A DNA stretch of 5,886 nt from Mesorhizobium sp. (lineage in GTDB: Bacteria > Pseudomonadota > Alphaproteobacteria > Rhizobiales > Rhizobiaceae), in NCBI GenBank assembly GCA_019509685.1, contig JAEKLU010000099.1, positions 1 through 5,886 of the forward strand, read 5' to 3'. The position numbers were made by a program, and so were the translations under genes. Under the pieces are notes generated by a model. The model saw only the letters and a program-made list of their open reading frames with translations, searched no databases and was not told the DNA's origin. Below are positions 1-5,886 of this stretch, in pieces; position 1 is the stretch's first letter, and each line of letters begins with the position of its first letter.

Positions 1-2085
1 CTCGTGCAGCGCGCCGATTTGTTCGAAGAAACCATCGCCGACATTTACGGGCAAAACCGGCTGATCGAGAAAGGCATCCTGCCGGCCGGCCTGATCGCGG
101 CAAGCCCCGAATATCTGCGCCCTGTCGTCGGCACCGTGCCGGCCGGCGGCCATTTCCTGCATATGCTGGCCTTCGAGCTCGGTCGCGGCCCTGACGGAAG
201 CTGGTGGGTCCTGGGCGACCGCACCCAGGCGCCGTCGGGCGCCGGATTTGCGCTGGAAAACCGCGTCGCAACCACGCGTGCGCTATCCGACATCTATGGC
301 GAGATGCATGTGCATCGCCTGGCCGGCTTCTTCCGCCGCTTTCGCGACGCGCTGATCGGCATGGCCCGGGAAAATGACGGCCGCGTCGCCATTCTAACGC
401 CCGGACCGCTCAACGAGACCTATTACGAGCATGCCTATATCGCTCGCTATCTCGGCATCATGCTGCTCGAGGGCGAGGATCTGACCGTTTCCGGCGGTAA
501 GCTGATGGTGCGCACGGTGTCCGGGCTGATGCCGATCAGCGTGCTGTGGCGCCGGCTCGACGCCGCCTTCGCCGACCCGCTGGAACTGCGGCCGGACTCG
601 CAAATCGGCACGCCTGGCCTGGTCGAGGCAATCCGCCGGGGTACTGTTTCGACGGTCAATGCGCTGGGTTCGGGCCTGATGGAAACGCGGGCGCTGCTCG
701 CCTTCCTGCCGAAGATTTCGCGCGAATTGCGCGGCGAGGAGCTTCTGTTGCCGAGCGTCGCGACCTGGTGGTGCGGGCAGGACAGCGAGCGCCAGCATGT
801 GCTCGCCAATCTCGACCGCATGGTTGTCGGCCCGGCGCTGTCGACGCGGCTTGCCTTCGAGGACGACGACCAGACCAGGCTCGGTTCGGCGCTGACGCCG
901 GAGCAACGGGCCGCGCTGGTCGCGCGCATCGAAAGCGATGGCGGCGGTTTCGTCGGCCAGGAAGCGGTGACGCTGTCGACGACGCCGGTCTATGTCGGCG
1001 GCTGGCTGGAGCCGCGGCCGGCAAGCCTGCGCGTCTATCTGGCGCGCACGCCCGATGGCTGGACGGTGATGCCGGGCGGCTTTGCCCGGGTCGGCCTGTC
1101 GCTCGACCCGACGGCGATTGCCATGCAGCGCGGCGGCCAGGCGGCCGACGTCTGGGTGGTCAGCGACAAACCCGTCGAACGCGAGACGCTGCTACCGCAG
1201 GAGCATGACAGCTTCGCCCGCACCATGCCCGGCAGCCTGCCAAGCCGCGCGGCGGAAAACCTGACCTGGCTCGGCCGCTATATCGAGCGCTCCGAAGACA
1301 CTGTGCGCATCCTGCGCGCCTATCATGTGCGGCTGGCCGAGACGTCCGATCCGGACATGCCGCTGCTCGCCGACATCAGGGACTATCTCGAGCCATTCGG
1401 CATCGACCTGGAATCGGCCATTCCGCCTGGATTGATCGGCACGCTCGACAGCGCCGTCTACAGCGCCGGACAGATCCGCGATCGCTTTTCGCCCGACGGC
1501 TGGCTGGCGCTGAAGGACCTGTCGAAGACGGTGCACAAGTTCGCGGACACGGTTGCGCCTGGAGACGATGCGACGCGGGCGATGACGGTGCTGCTGCGCA
1601 AGCTCGCCGGCTTTTCCGGCCTGCTTCACGAGAACATGTACCGTTTCACCGGCTGGCGTTTCCTTGAAATCGGCCGGCGGATCGAGCGCGGCATCCAGAT
1701 CGCGCGCACGCTTGCCCGTCTCACTCGCTCGGGCGCGCCGGACGGCTCGCTCGACATGATGCTGGAGATCGGCGACAGCGTCATGACCCATCGCCGGCAA
1801 TATCCGGTGCGGGCCGGGCGGCGCACGGTAATCGACCTTTTGGCGCTCGACCCGCTCAATCCGCGCTCGATCCTGTTCCAGCTTGAGCGGCTGAAGGCGG
1901 AAATCGGGCTGCTACCGTCCGTCGGCCCGGAGGGGCAGATGTCGGTGGCAGCCAAGGAAATTCTGCAGCTCAACACGGCGATCGCCGTCATGGAGCCTTC
2001 AGAGATGTCGGCGGAAGTGCTGGACGATCTCGCTACCGAGATCGGCAACCTCTACAGCAGCCTCGCCAAAGCCTATTTCGGATAA
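1..2085 (+). CDS. Circularly permuted ATP-grasp / alpha-E (DUF403) fusion protein, 5' truncated
   Basis: The frame is open from base 1 and ends at TAA 2083-2085, so about 694 residues are visible. The true start lies upstream: fused family members usually have some 100-150 more N-terminal residues, and the GTG at 4 has no support as a start. Residue numbers here count from that GTG. Residues 1-395 match the circularly permuted ATP-grasp family (DUF404/DUF407), with LRPVVG, APSG (76-79), ALENR, LTPGP, YYEHA and LRPDS blocks. Residues about 408-693 match the alpha-E domain, with its internal repeat visible as WLGRYIER (422-429) and GWRFLEIGRRIER (550-562). Known ATP-grasp enzymes ligate carboxylates to amines using ATP. 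This family with alpha-E and transglutaminase partners is predicted, not shown, to make or modify peptides. Several nucleotide-binding positions look altered: GPALS at 276-280 where relatives have a Lys-Pro glycine-rich loop. The protein should be cytosolic. Family assignment is firm; activity is uncertain. Confidence 0.93.
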   Translation, partial: LVQRADLFEETIADIYGQNRLIEKGILPAGLIAASPEYLRPVVGTVPAGGHFLHMLAFELGRGPDGSWWVLGDRTQAPSGAGFALENRVATTRALSDIYGEMHVHRLAGFFRRFRDALIGMARENDGRVAILTPGPLNETYYEHAYIARYLGIMLLEGEDLTVSGGKLMVRTVSGLMPISVLWRRLDAAFADPLELRPDSQIGTPGLVEAIRRGTVSTVNALGSGLMETRALLAFLPKISRELRGEELLLPSVATWWCGQDSERQHVLANLDRMVVGPALSTRLAFEDDDQTRLGSALTPEQRAALVARIESDGGGFVGQEAVTLSTTPVYVGGWLEPRPASLRVYLARTPDGWTVMPGGFARVGLSLDPTAIAMQRGGQAADVWVVSDKPVERETLLPQEHDSFARTMPGSLPSRAAENLTWLGRYIERSEDTVRILRAYHVRLAETSDPDMPLLADIRDYLEPFGIDLESAIPPGLIGTLDSAVYSAGQIRDRFSPDGWLALKDLSKTVHKFADTVAPGDDATRAMTVLLRKLAGFSGLLHENMYRFTGWRFLEIGRRIERGIQIARTLARLTRSGAPDGSLDMMLEIGDSVMTHRRQYPVRAGRRTVIDLLALDPLNPRSILFQLERLKAEIGLLPSVGPEGQMSVAAKEILQLNTAIAVMEPSEMSAEVLDDLATEIGNLYSSLAKAYFG

Positions 2086-2086
2086 A

Positions 2087-2151
2087 GCAGGTTCCGCAAA
2101 AGTGTCGTGCGGTTTTGCGACAAGAACCTGCGTCAAGATAAGAAATTAAGC
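2087..2151. repeat. Rhizobial-type palindromic intergenic repeat with a 15-bp bulged stem-loop
   Basis: The gap between the ATP-grasp and transglutaminase genes is almost wholly one hairpin. The outer arms GCAGGTTC (2087-2094) and GAACCTGC (2124-2131) are perfect complements. The inner arms CGCAAAA (2095-2101) and TTTTGCG (2113-2119) are also perfect. The arms on the left side are contiguous, a 4-base bulge (ACAA, 2120-2123) sits on the right, and the loop is 11 bases. An A-rich tail (2132-2151) follows directly up to the ATG at 2152. The CGCAAAA-N11-TTTTGCG core with an A-rich tail resembles a dispersed palindromic repeat that I recall between many Mesorhizobium genes. Copy number cannot be shown from one copy. 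In the transcript it could stabilise the upstream mRNA 3' end or attenuate readthrough. There is no T-run after it, so it is not a standard intrinsic terminator. Confidence 0.8.
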
Positions 2152-3027
2152 ATGCTGTACGATATCAGGCTTCATCTCAGCTACGATTATGACGCCGCAG
2201 CCGGTGGCAGCCGGCATCAGGTTCGGGTGCTGCCGCCGACGATTGCGGGCGTGCAACGCGTGGTCGCCGCGTCGCTGTCGTTTGTGCCGAACCCGTCGGA
2301 GCGTACGGATTTTTCCGATTTCTTCGGCAACAACGTCACCGCGATCGCCTTTCGCGACGTCCATGACGGGCTCGATATCAGAATGAGCGCGCGCGTGTCG
2401 GTGTCGCGTCCTGAGCCTGGGCTCGACGTCTCGCCCGATCTGCAGCGGTTGAGGGAAGAACTCGGCGCGGTGCGGTCGCTGGCGCCGGATGCGCCGCACC
2501 ACTTTCTCGCCGCCAGCGATCATGTCGGCATCGATGCCGCGATCACCGCCTATGCGCGGCGGAGCCTTGCCGGTTCGACCGCCGCCACGGTCATGGACCT
2601 GTGCGACCGCATCCATCGCGATTTCACCTATGACGGCAAGGCGACCACCGTTCGCACCAGGGCCAGCGACGCCTTCGCCCTGAAGCGCGGTGTGTGCCAG
2701 GATTTCTCGCACATCATGATCGCTGGCCTGCGCGGACTGGGTATCCCGGCGGGCTATGTCAGCGGGTTCCTGCGCACGATCCCACCCAAAGGCAAACCGA
2801 GGCTGGAAGGCGCGGACGCCATGCATGCCTGGGTCAAGGCCTGGTGCGGGCGCGACGCCGGCTGGCAGGAATTCGACCCGACCAACGGCATGCGGGCGAG
2901 CAACGACCACATCACCGTCGGCTATGGCCGCGACTATTCCGATGTGGCGCCGATCGTCGGCGTGCTGAAGACGACGGGCGGCCAGGTCGGCGACCAGGCC
3001 GTGGACGTCATTCCGGTCGCGGCCTGA
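2152..3027 (+). CDS. Transglutaminase-like cysteine peptidase family protein
   Basis: This encodes 291 residues, ending at TGA 3025-3027. The N-terminal region (about 1-85, beginning MLYDIRLHLSYDY) matches the bacterial transglutaminase-like N-terminal beta domain. The catalytic core follows at about 120-265. The expected Cys-His-Asp triad is present: C182 in RGVCQDFSH, H225 in MHAWV and D242 in EFDPTNG. I see no signal peptide or membrane segment, so it should be cytosolic. Bacterial members of this fold are mostly thought to be peptidases or amide-transfer enzymes; the substrate is unknown. It lies 66 bases after the ATP-grasp/alpha-E gene, a conserved pairing that implies a shared peptide-modification pathway. 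I chose the ATG at 2152 because the protein family begins near MLYDIRL and the earlier in-frame GTG at 2107 lies inside the hairpin repeat. The ribosome-binding site before 2152 is weak (A-rich), so the start is less sure than the identity. Confidence 0.93.
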   Translation: MLYDIRLHLSYDYDAAAGGSRHQVRVLPPTIAGVQRVVAASLSFVPNPSERTDFSDFFGNNVTAIAFRDVHDGLDIRMSARVSVSRPEPGLDVSPDLQRLREELGAVRSLAPDAPHHFLAASDHVGIDAAITAYARRSLAGSTAATVMDLCDRIHRDFTYDGKATTVRTRASDAFALKRGVCQDFSHIMIAGLRGLGIPAGYVSGFLRTIPPKGKPRLEGADAMHAWVKAWCGRDAGWQEFDPTNGMRASNDHITVGYGRDYSDVAPIVGVLKTTGGQVGDQAVDVIPVAA

Positions 3028-3100
3028 CGCACCCAGGATACCCTCCTCCAAAAATACGGAACCTGCAGCGGTTACGCGGCTTATCTACGCGCTATTTGCG

Positions 3101-3105
3101 TGGAG
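3101..3105 (+). promoter_or_regulatory. Ribosome-binding site of the topoisomerase gene
   Basis: TGGAG lies 5 bases before the ATG at 3111. It decides the start, because the same frame stays open upstream to 2694 inside the transglutaminase gene. That upstream extension reads as low-complexity Arg/Gly/Pro-rich protein with no family resemblance. Confidence 0.6.
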
Positions 3106-3110
3106 CCATC

Positions 3111-4190
3111 ATGTTGCAACGGCTGCAATCGTCGGCGAGCGAAGAAGAGAGCGCTAAGATCGGCGCGCAAAGTTCGGCCGAGCGTGCCTCGCTCAGCTAT
3201 GTCAGCGATGCCGACCCGGGCATCCGGCGCCTGAGGAAAGGCAAAGGTTTTGCCTACGCCGATGCCAATGGCAGGCCGGTCGGCGCCGCGGCCCTCGATC
3301 GCATCAAGGCGATCGTTATCCCGCCGGCGTGGACGGATGTGTGGATCTCGCCTGATCCGAACGGCCATATCCAGGCGACCGGCCGGGACCAGCGCGGGCG
3401 CAAGCAGTATCGCTATCATCCGCTTTGGGGCGAAGAGCGCGACGGCGCCAAATATTCGAGCCTGGTGGCCTTTGCACAAAGCCTGCCGGAATTGCGCCGC
3501 CGCATCGATGCCGATCTGCGCCGCCACGGCCTGCCGTTCGAACGCGTCGTCGCGGCGGTCGTCTGGCTGCTCGACAACACGATGATCCGTGTCGGTAACG
3601 CCGCCTATGCGCGCGACAACAAGAGTTTTGGGCTCACCACGCTGCGTGATCGCCATGTCGACATCAAAGGGTCGAGCCTGCGGTTTGCCTTCAAGGGCAA
3701 ATCCGGCAAGGAATGGAAGCTGAAGTTGGTCGACCGGCGCATCGCCCGGGTCGTGCGCGGCGCCCAGGACATTCCAGGGCAGCATCTGTTCCAGTATTTC
3801 GACGAGGATGGCGAGAGGCGCAAGCTGCGCTCCGACGACGTCAACCGCTATATACGCGAGGCTATCGGGGCCGATTTCAGTTCCAAGCATTTCCGCACCT
3901 GGGGCGGCACCATCCATGCGGCGTCGCTGTTTGCCGGCGCCGAGCTGCCCGAAAGCAAGACCCAGCAAAAGCGCCTGATCAACAGCGTCGTCGACAAGGT
4001 GGCCGAACGCCTGAACAACACGCGCGCGGTCTGCCGCAAATGCTACATTCATCCGCTCGTTTTCGACGCGTGGTCCGAGGGGCGCCTGCTGACCGAGATG
4101 GCCGACGCAAACAAGCGGAAACGGCTGATCGCCGGGCTCGATGAGGAAGAAACGCTGGTGCTCCGGTGGCTCCAGTCGCACGGGGCCTGA
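3111..4190 (+). CDS. DNA topoisomerase IB (poxvirus/bacterial type)
   Basis: The protein has 359 residues and ends at TGA 4188-4190, a normal length for bacterial TopIB. It relaxes supercoiled DNA without ATP by nicking one strand through a 3'-phosphotyrosyl bond, letting it swivel, and resealing it. The N-terminal domain (about 25-110) contains IPPAW and QATGRDQRGRKQYRYHP. The C-terminal catalytic domain carries all five expected residues: R160 (MIRVG), K197 (FKGKSGK), R262 (HFRTWGGT), N303 (LNNT) and nucleophile Y312 (CRKCYIHP). Their spacings of 37, 65, 41 and 9 agree with the Deinococcus enzyme as I recall it. Asn replaces the His of vaccinia topoisomerase, as in other bacterial members. 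It follows the transglutaminase gene by 83 bases in the same direction, but no functional link is evident. Most bacteria lack this enzyme and it is usually dispensable; it is fairly frequent in rhizobia. Confidence 0.96.
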   Translation: MLQRLQSSASEEESAKIGAQSSAERASLSYVSDADPGIRRLRKGKGFAYADANGRPVGAAALDRIKAIVIPPAWTDVWISPDPNGHIQATGRDQRGRKQYRYHPLWGEERDGAKYSSLVAFAQSLPELRRRIDADLRRHGLPFERVVAAVVWLLDNTMIRVGNAAYARDNKSFGLTTLRDRHVDIKGSSLRFAFKGKSGKEWKLKLVDRRIARVVRGAQDIPGQHLFQYFDEDGERRKLRSDDVNRYIREAIGADFSSKHFRTWGGTIHAASLFAGAELPESKTQQKRLINSVVDKVAERLNNTRAVCRKCYIHPLVFDAWSEGRLLTEMADANKRKRLIAGLDEEETLVLRWLQSHGA

Positions 4191-4191
4191 C

Positions 4192-4228
4192 CGGCTCGGC
4201 AAGTCTATGACAGCCCGACAATTTTTTT
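4192..4228 (+). terminator. Possible weak intrinsic terminator after the topoisomerase gene
   Basis: TCGG (4196-4199) can pair with CCGA (4215-4218), or GGCT (4193-4196) with AGCC (4212-4215). Both stems are short with long loops. Seven T residues follow at 4222-4228. The T-run makes termination plausible, but the stem is weak. The T-run may instead be an AT-rich element upstream of the next promoter. Confidence 0.3.
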
Positions 4229-4238
4229 ATCGACCTTG

Positions 4239-4265
4239 TGTCGGTTCGCGCCCTACTGTCGCGTC
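4239..4265 (+). promoter_or_regulatory. Candidate ECF sigma promoter upstream of the YCII-sigma unit
   Basis: TGTCGG (4239-4244) is followed after 17 bases by CGTC (4262-4265). The motif I recall for ECF42 factors is TGTCGA near -35 and CGA/TC near -10, so this is a one-mismatch -35 with a matching -10. Transcription would start near 4272, leaving a short leader before the ATG at 4290. Since the operon itself encodes an ECF42-type factor, autoregulation is the natural reading. An upstream CCGACA (4215-4220) forms an inverted repeat with the -35 element. No start-site data exist here. Confidence 0.45.
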
Positions 4266-4289
4266 CTTTGATATGGAAAGGACGAAAAA

Positions 4290-4664
4290 ATGCTCTACGC
4301 CATCCTCTGCTATGCCTCCGAAGACGTCGTCAGTTCCTGGAGCAAGGAACAGGACGACGAGGTGATGGCCAAGATACTCAACGTCCAAGAGAAATATGCC
4401 AAGGCCGGTCGACTTGGGCCAGTGGCCCGGCTGCTGCCGACGACCGCGGCCACGACGCTGCGCAAGGTCAAGGGCGAGTCGATCGTGCTCGACGGCCCGT
4501 TCGCCGAGACCAAGGAACAGTTCCTCGGCTTTTATACGCTCGAATGCCGCGATCTCGACGAAGCCGTCGAATTCGCCCGCGAGCTCTCCGAGGTCAATCC
4601 GAGCGGCGGATCGTATGAGATCCGGCCGGTTTCGGTCTTCAATCCGACAAAGGTTGCTGTATGA
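4290..4664 (+). CDS. YCII-related (DGPF) domain protein
   Basis: The protein has 124 residues and starts at ATG 4290, 7 bases after the strong ribosome-binding site GGAAAGGA (4275-4282). It matches the YCII/DGPF family over its whole length: the N-terminal strand MLYAILCYAS, a TTAATTLR strand (51-58), the signature DGPFAETKEQFLGFY (68-82) with D68, then the helix DLDEAVEFAREL and a C-terminal strand EIRPV. The family has a ferredoxin-like dimeric fold. Enzyme activity is mostly unproved, although a His/Asp pair in some YciI proteins has been proposed as catalytic. It has no signal peptide and should be cytosolic. Its stop overlaps the start of the ECF sigma gene in ATGA, so the two are translationally coupled. 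DGPF proteins are the hallmark neighbours of ECF42 sigma factors and may be their regulatory partner or target; which one is not settled by this sequence. Confidence 0.93.
   Translation: MLYAILCYASEDVVSSWSKEQDDEVMAKILNVQEKYAKAGRLGPVARLLPTTAATTLRKVKGESIVLDGPFAETKEQFLGFYTLECRDLDEAVEFARELSEVNPSGGSYEIRPVSVFNPTKVAV
4649..4653 (+). promoter_or_regulatory. Ribosome-binding site of the ECF sigma gene
   Basis: AAAGG lies inside the last codons of the YCII gene, 7 bases before the ATG at 4661. It supports this start, whose ATGA overlap with the preceding stop suggests coupled translation. Confidence 0.55.
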
Positions 4665-5886
4665 CCGAGCTTGCCTGGATAAGCACCGCGATCAGCAATG
4701 CCCGCCCGCAGGCGATGGGCGCGCTGCTGCGCTACTTCCGCAACCTCGACGCGGCGGAAGAGGCTTTCCAGGACGCATGCCTGAGGGCGCTCAAGAATTG
4801 GCCGAAGAACGGGCCGCCGCGTGACCCGGCGGCCTGGCTGATCTTTGTCGGCCGCAACAGCGGCATCGATGCTGTGCGCAAGACCGCCAAGCAGGCGCCA
4901 ATGCCGGAAGAGGACCAGATCTCCGATCTGGAGGATGCCGAGGGCGACATGGTCGAGCGACTGGATGGGGCGCATTACCGCGACGACATCCTGCGGCTTT
5001 TGTTCATTTGCTGCCATCCGGATCTGCCGGCAACGCAGCAGATCGCGGTGGCGCTGCGTATCGTCTCCGGCCTTACGGTCAAGCAGATCGCGCGCGCCTT
5101 TCTGGTCGGTGAGAGCGCCATGGAACAGCGCATCACGCGCGCCAAGGCGCGCATTGCCGACGCCGGCGTGCCGTTCGAGACGCCGGGCGCGGTCGAGCGC
5201 TCGGAGCGGCTCGCGGCGGTTGCCGCGATGGTCTATCTGATCTTCAACGAGGGCTATTCGACCAACAGCGGCGAGGCGCCGGCCCGCGCGCCGCTCTGCG
5301 AGGAGGCGATCCGCCTTGCCCGCCTGCTGCTCAGGCTGTTCCAGGCCGAGCCCGAGATCATGGGCTTGACCGCGTTGCTTTTGCTGCAGCATGCGCGGGC
5401 GCCGGCGCGCTTCGACGCGAATGGCGAGATCATCCTGCTCGACGACCAGGACCGGTCGCTGTGGAGCCGCAAGATGATCGACGAGGGCCTGGCGCTGGTC
5501 GACAAGGCGCTGCGCCATCGCAAGCCCGGTCCTTACCAGGTGCAGGCGGCGATCGCGGCGCTGCATGCGCGGGCGGCGACACCCGAGGACACAGACTGGA
5601 TCGAGATCGACCTGCTCTACGGCCTGCTCGAGCAGATGCAGCCGTCGCCGGTGGTGACGCTGAACCGCGCTGTCGCCGTGAGCAAGGTGCGCGGTCCGGA
5701 AGCGGCGCTTGCCATGATCGAGCCGCTGGAAGACCGGCTTTCGGGCTATTTCCACTTCTTCGGCCTGCGCGGCGGACTGTTGATGCAACTCGGCCGCAAC
5801 GAGGAGGCGCGCGTCGCCTTCGACCGCGCCATCGCCTTGGCCAACACCGCGGCGGAAGCGGCGCATATCCGCATGCATATCGACCG
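4661..5886 (+). CDS. ECF42-type RNA polymerase sigma factor with C-terminal DUF6596/TPR-like extension, 3' truncated
   Basis: The frame is open from ATG 4661 to the right edge, giving 408 full codons. Family members are about 410-420 residues, so only a short tail is missing. Sigma region 2 lies at about 15-75 (LDAAEEAFQDACLRALKNWP, then DPAAWLIFVGRNSGIDAVRK). Region 4 lies at about 108-168 (LRLLFICCHPDLP, then GLTVKQIARAFLVGESAMEQRITRAK in pieces) and forms the helix-turn-helix that reads the -35 element. A long C-terminal extension (about 180-408) carries YLIFNEGYS (192-200), LLDDQDRSLW, GPYQVQAAIAALHA, PSPVVTLNRAVAV and a TPR-like hairpin (about 362-402). This layout defines the ECF42 group, in which the extension is thought to be needed for activity in place of a separate anti-sigma factor. 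No anti-sigma gene is seen here. It is coupled to the YCII gene by ATGA overlap. The target genes are unknown. Confidence 0.94.
   Translation, partial: MTELAWISTAISNARPQAMGALLRYFRNLDAAEEAFQDACLRALKNWPKNGPPRDPAAWLIFVGRNSGIDAVRKTAKQAPMPEEDQISDLEDAEGDMVERLDGAHYRDDILRLLFICCHPDLPATQQIAVALRIVSGLTVKQIARAFLVGESAMEQRITRAKARIADAGVPFETPGAVERSERLAAVAAMVYLIFNEGYSTNSGEAPARAPLCEEAIRLARLLLRLFQAEPEIMGLTALLLLQHARAPARFDANGEIILLDDQDRSLWSRKMIDEGLALVDKALRHRKPGPYQVQAAIAALHARAATPEDTDWIEIDLLYGLLEQMQPSPVVTLNRAVAVSKVRGPEAALAMIEPLEDRLSGYFHFFGLRGGLLMQLGRNEEARVAFDRAIALANTAAEAAHIRMHID

Noticed and set aside
2107..2151. GTG start at 2107 for the transglutaminase gene
   Set aside because: The codon is in the loop of the hairpin repeat, and the added 15 residues do not resemble the family N-terminus, which begins near the ATG at 2152.
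2146..3051. A 301-codon minus-strand frame opposite the transglutaminase gene
   Set aside because: There is no family resemblance in the translation. It mirrors a gene with an intact catalytic triad.
2694..3110. Upstream extension of the topoisomerase frame to an ATG at 2694
   Set aside because: It overlaps the transglutaminase gene in another frame and reads as low-complexity sequence. The ATG at 3111 has a good ribosome-binding site and gives the usual family length.
3028..3110. A second, decayed copy of the palindromic repeat in the 83-base gap before the topoisomerase gene
   Set aside because: It shares only GAACCTGC (3059-3066) with the repeat and has no matching opposite arm or inner stem. 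A direct TACGCG pair (3073-3078, 3086-3091) is too short to mean much. I see no clear promoter or terminator in this gap.
3081..4202. A 373-codon minus-strand frame opposite the topoisomerase gene
   Set aside because: It is a shadow of a gene with all five catalytic residues, and its own translation has no recognisable motif.
4532..5878. A 448-codon open frame on the minus strand
   Set aside because: It is antisense to the ECF sigma gene and the end of the YCII gene. Its translation is Arg/Gln/His-rich with no recognisable family, while the plus strand gives a full-length sigma match. Long antisense frames are common in GC-rich DNA.

Overview
The window is high-GC and gene-dense, with every real gene on the plus strand. 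It reads as chromosomal DNA of an alphaproteobacterium of the Rhizobiales, most like Mesorhizobium. That placement rests on the gene set and on a palindromic intergenic repeat of a type I recall as common in Mesorhizobium. I could not run a search, so the genus is an inference.

Positions 1-3027 hold a two-gene peptide-modification module. The first gene, cut by the left edge, is a fusion of a circularly permuted ATP-grasp domain and an alpha-E (DUF403) helical domain. It is followed, across a 66-base gap filled by a strong palindromic repeat, by a transglutaminase-like cysteine peptidase with an intact Cys-His-Asp triad. Comparative genomics links these families as a predicted peptide synthesis or tagging and cleavage system, often beside an Anbu-type proteasome-like peptidase. 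No such peptidase is seen here. The ATP-grasp half lacks several residues expected for nucleotide binding.

Positions 3111-4190 encode a poxvirus-like type IB DNA topoisomerase with a complete bacterial catalytic set (Arg, Lys, Arg, Asn, Tyr).

Positions 4290-5886 hold a two-gene unit: a small YCII/DGPF-family protein and, overlapping it by ATGA, a long ECF sigma factor of the ECF42 type with a C-terminal DUF6596/TPR-like extension. The sigma gene runs off the right edge and probably lacks only its last few residues. A TGTCGG-N17-CGTC pair lies just upstream of the YCII gene, close to the promoter motif I recall for ECF42 factors, so the unit may be autoregulated.

The three non-coding gaps are short (66, 83 and 99 bases). 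Nothing longer than about 100 bases lacks a gene. I see no tRNA, rRNA, CRISPR array, insertion sequence or phage gene. The least explained items are the repeat, the divergent ATP-grasp active site and the candidate ECF promoter.
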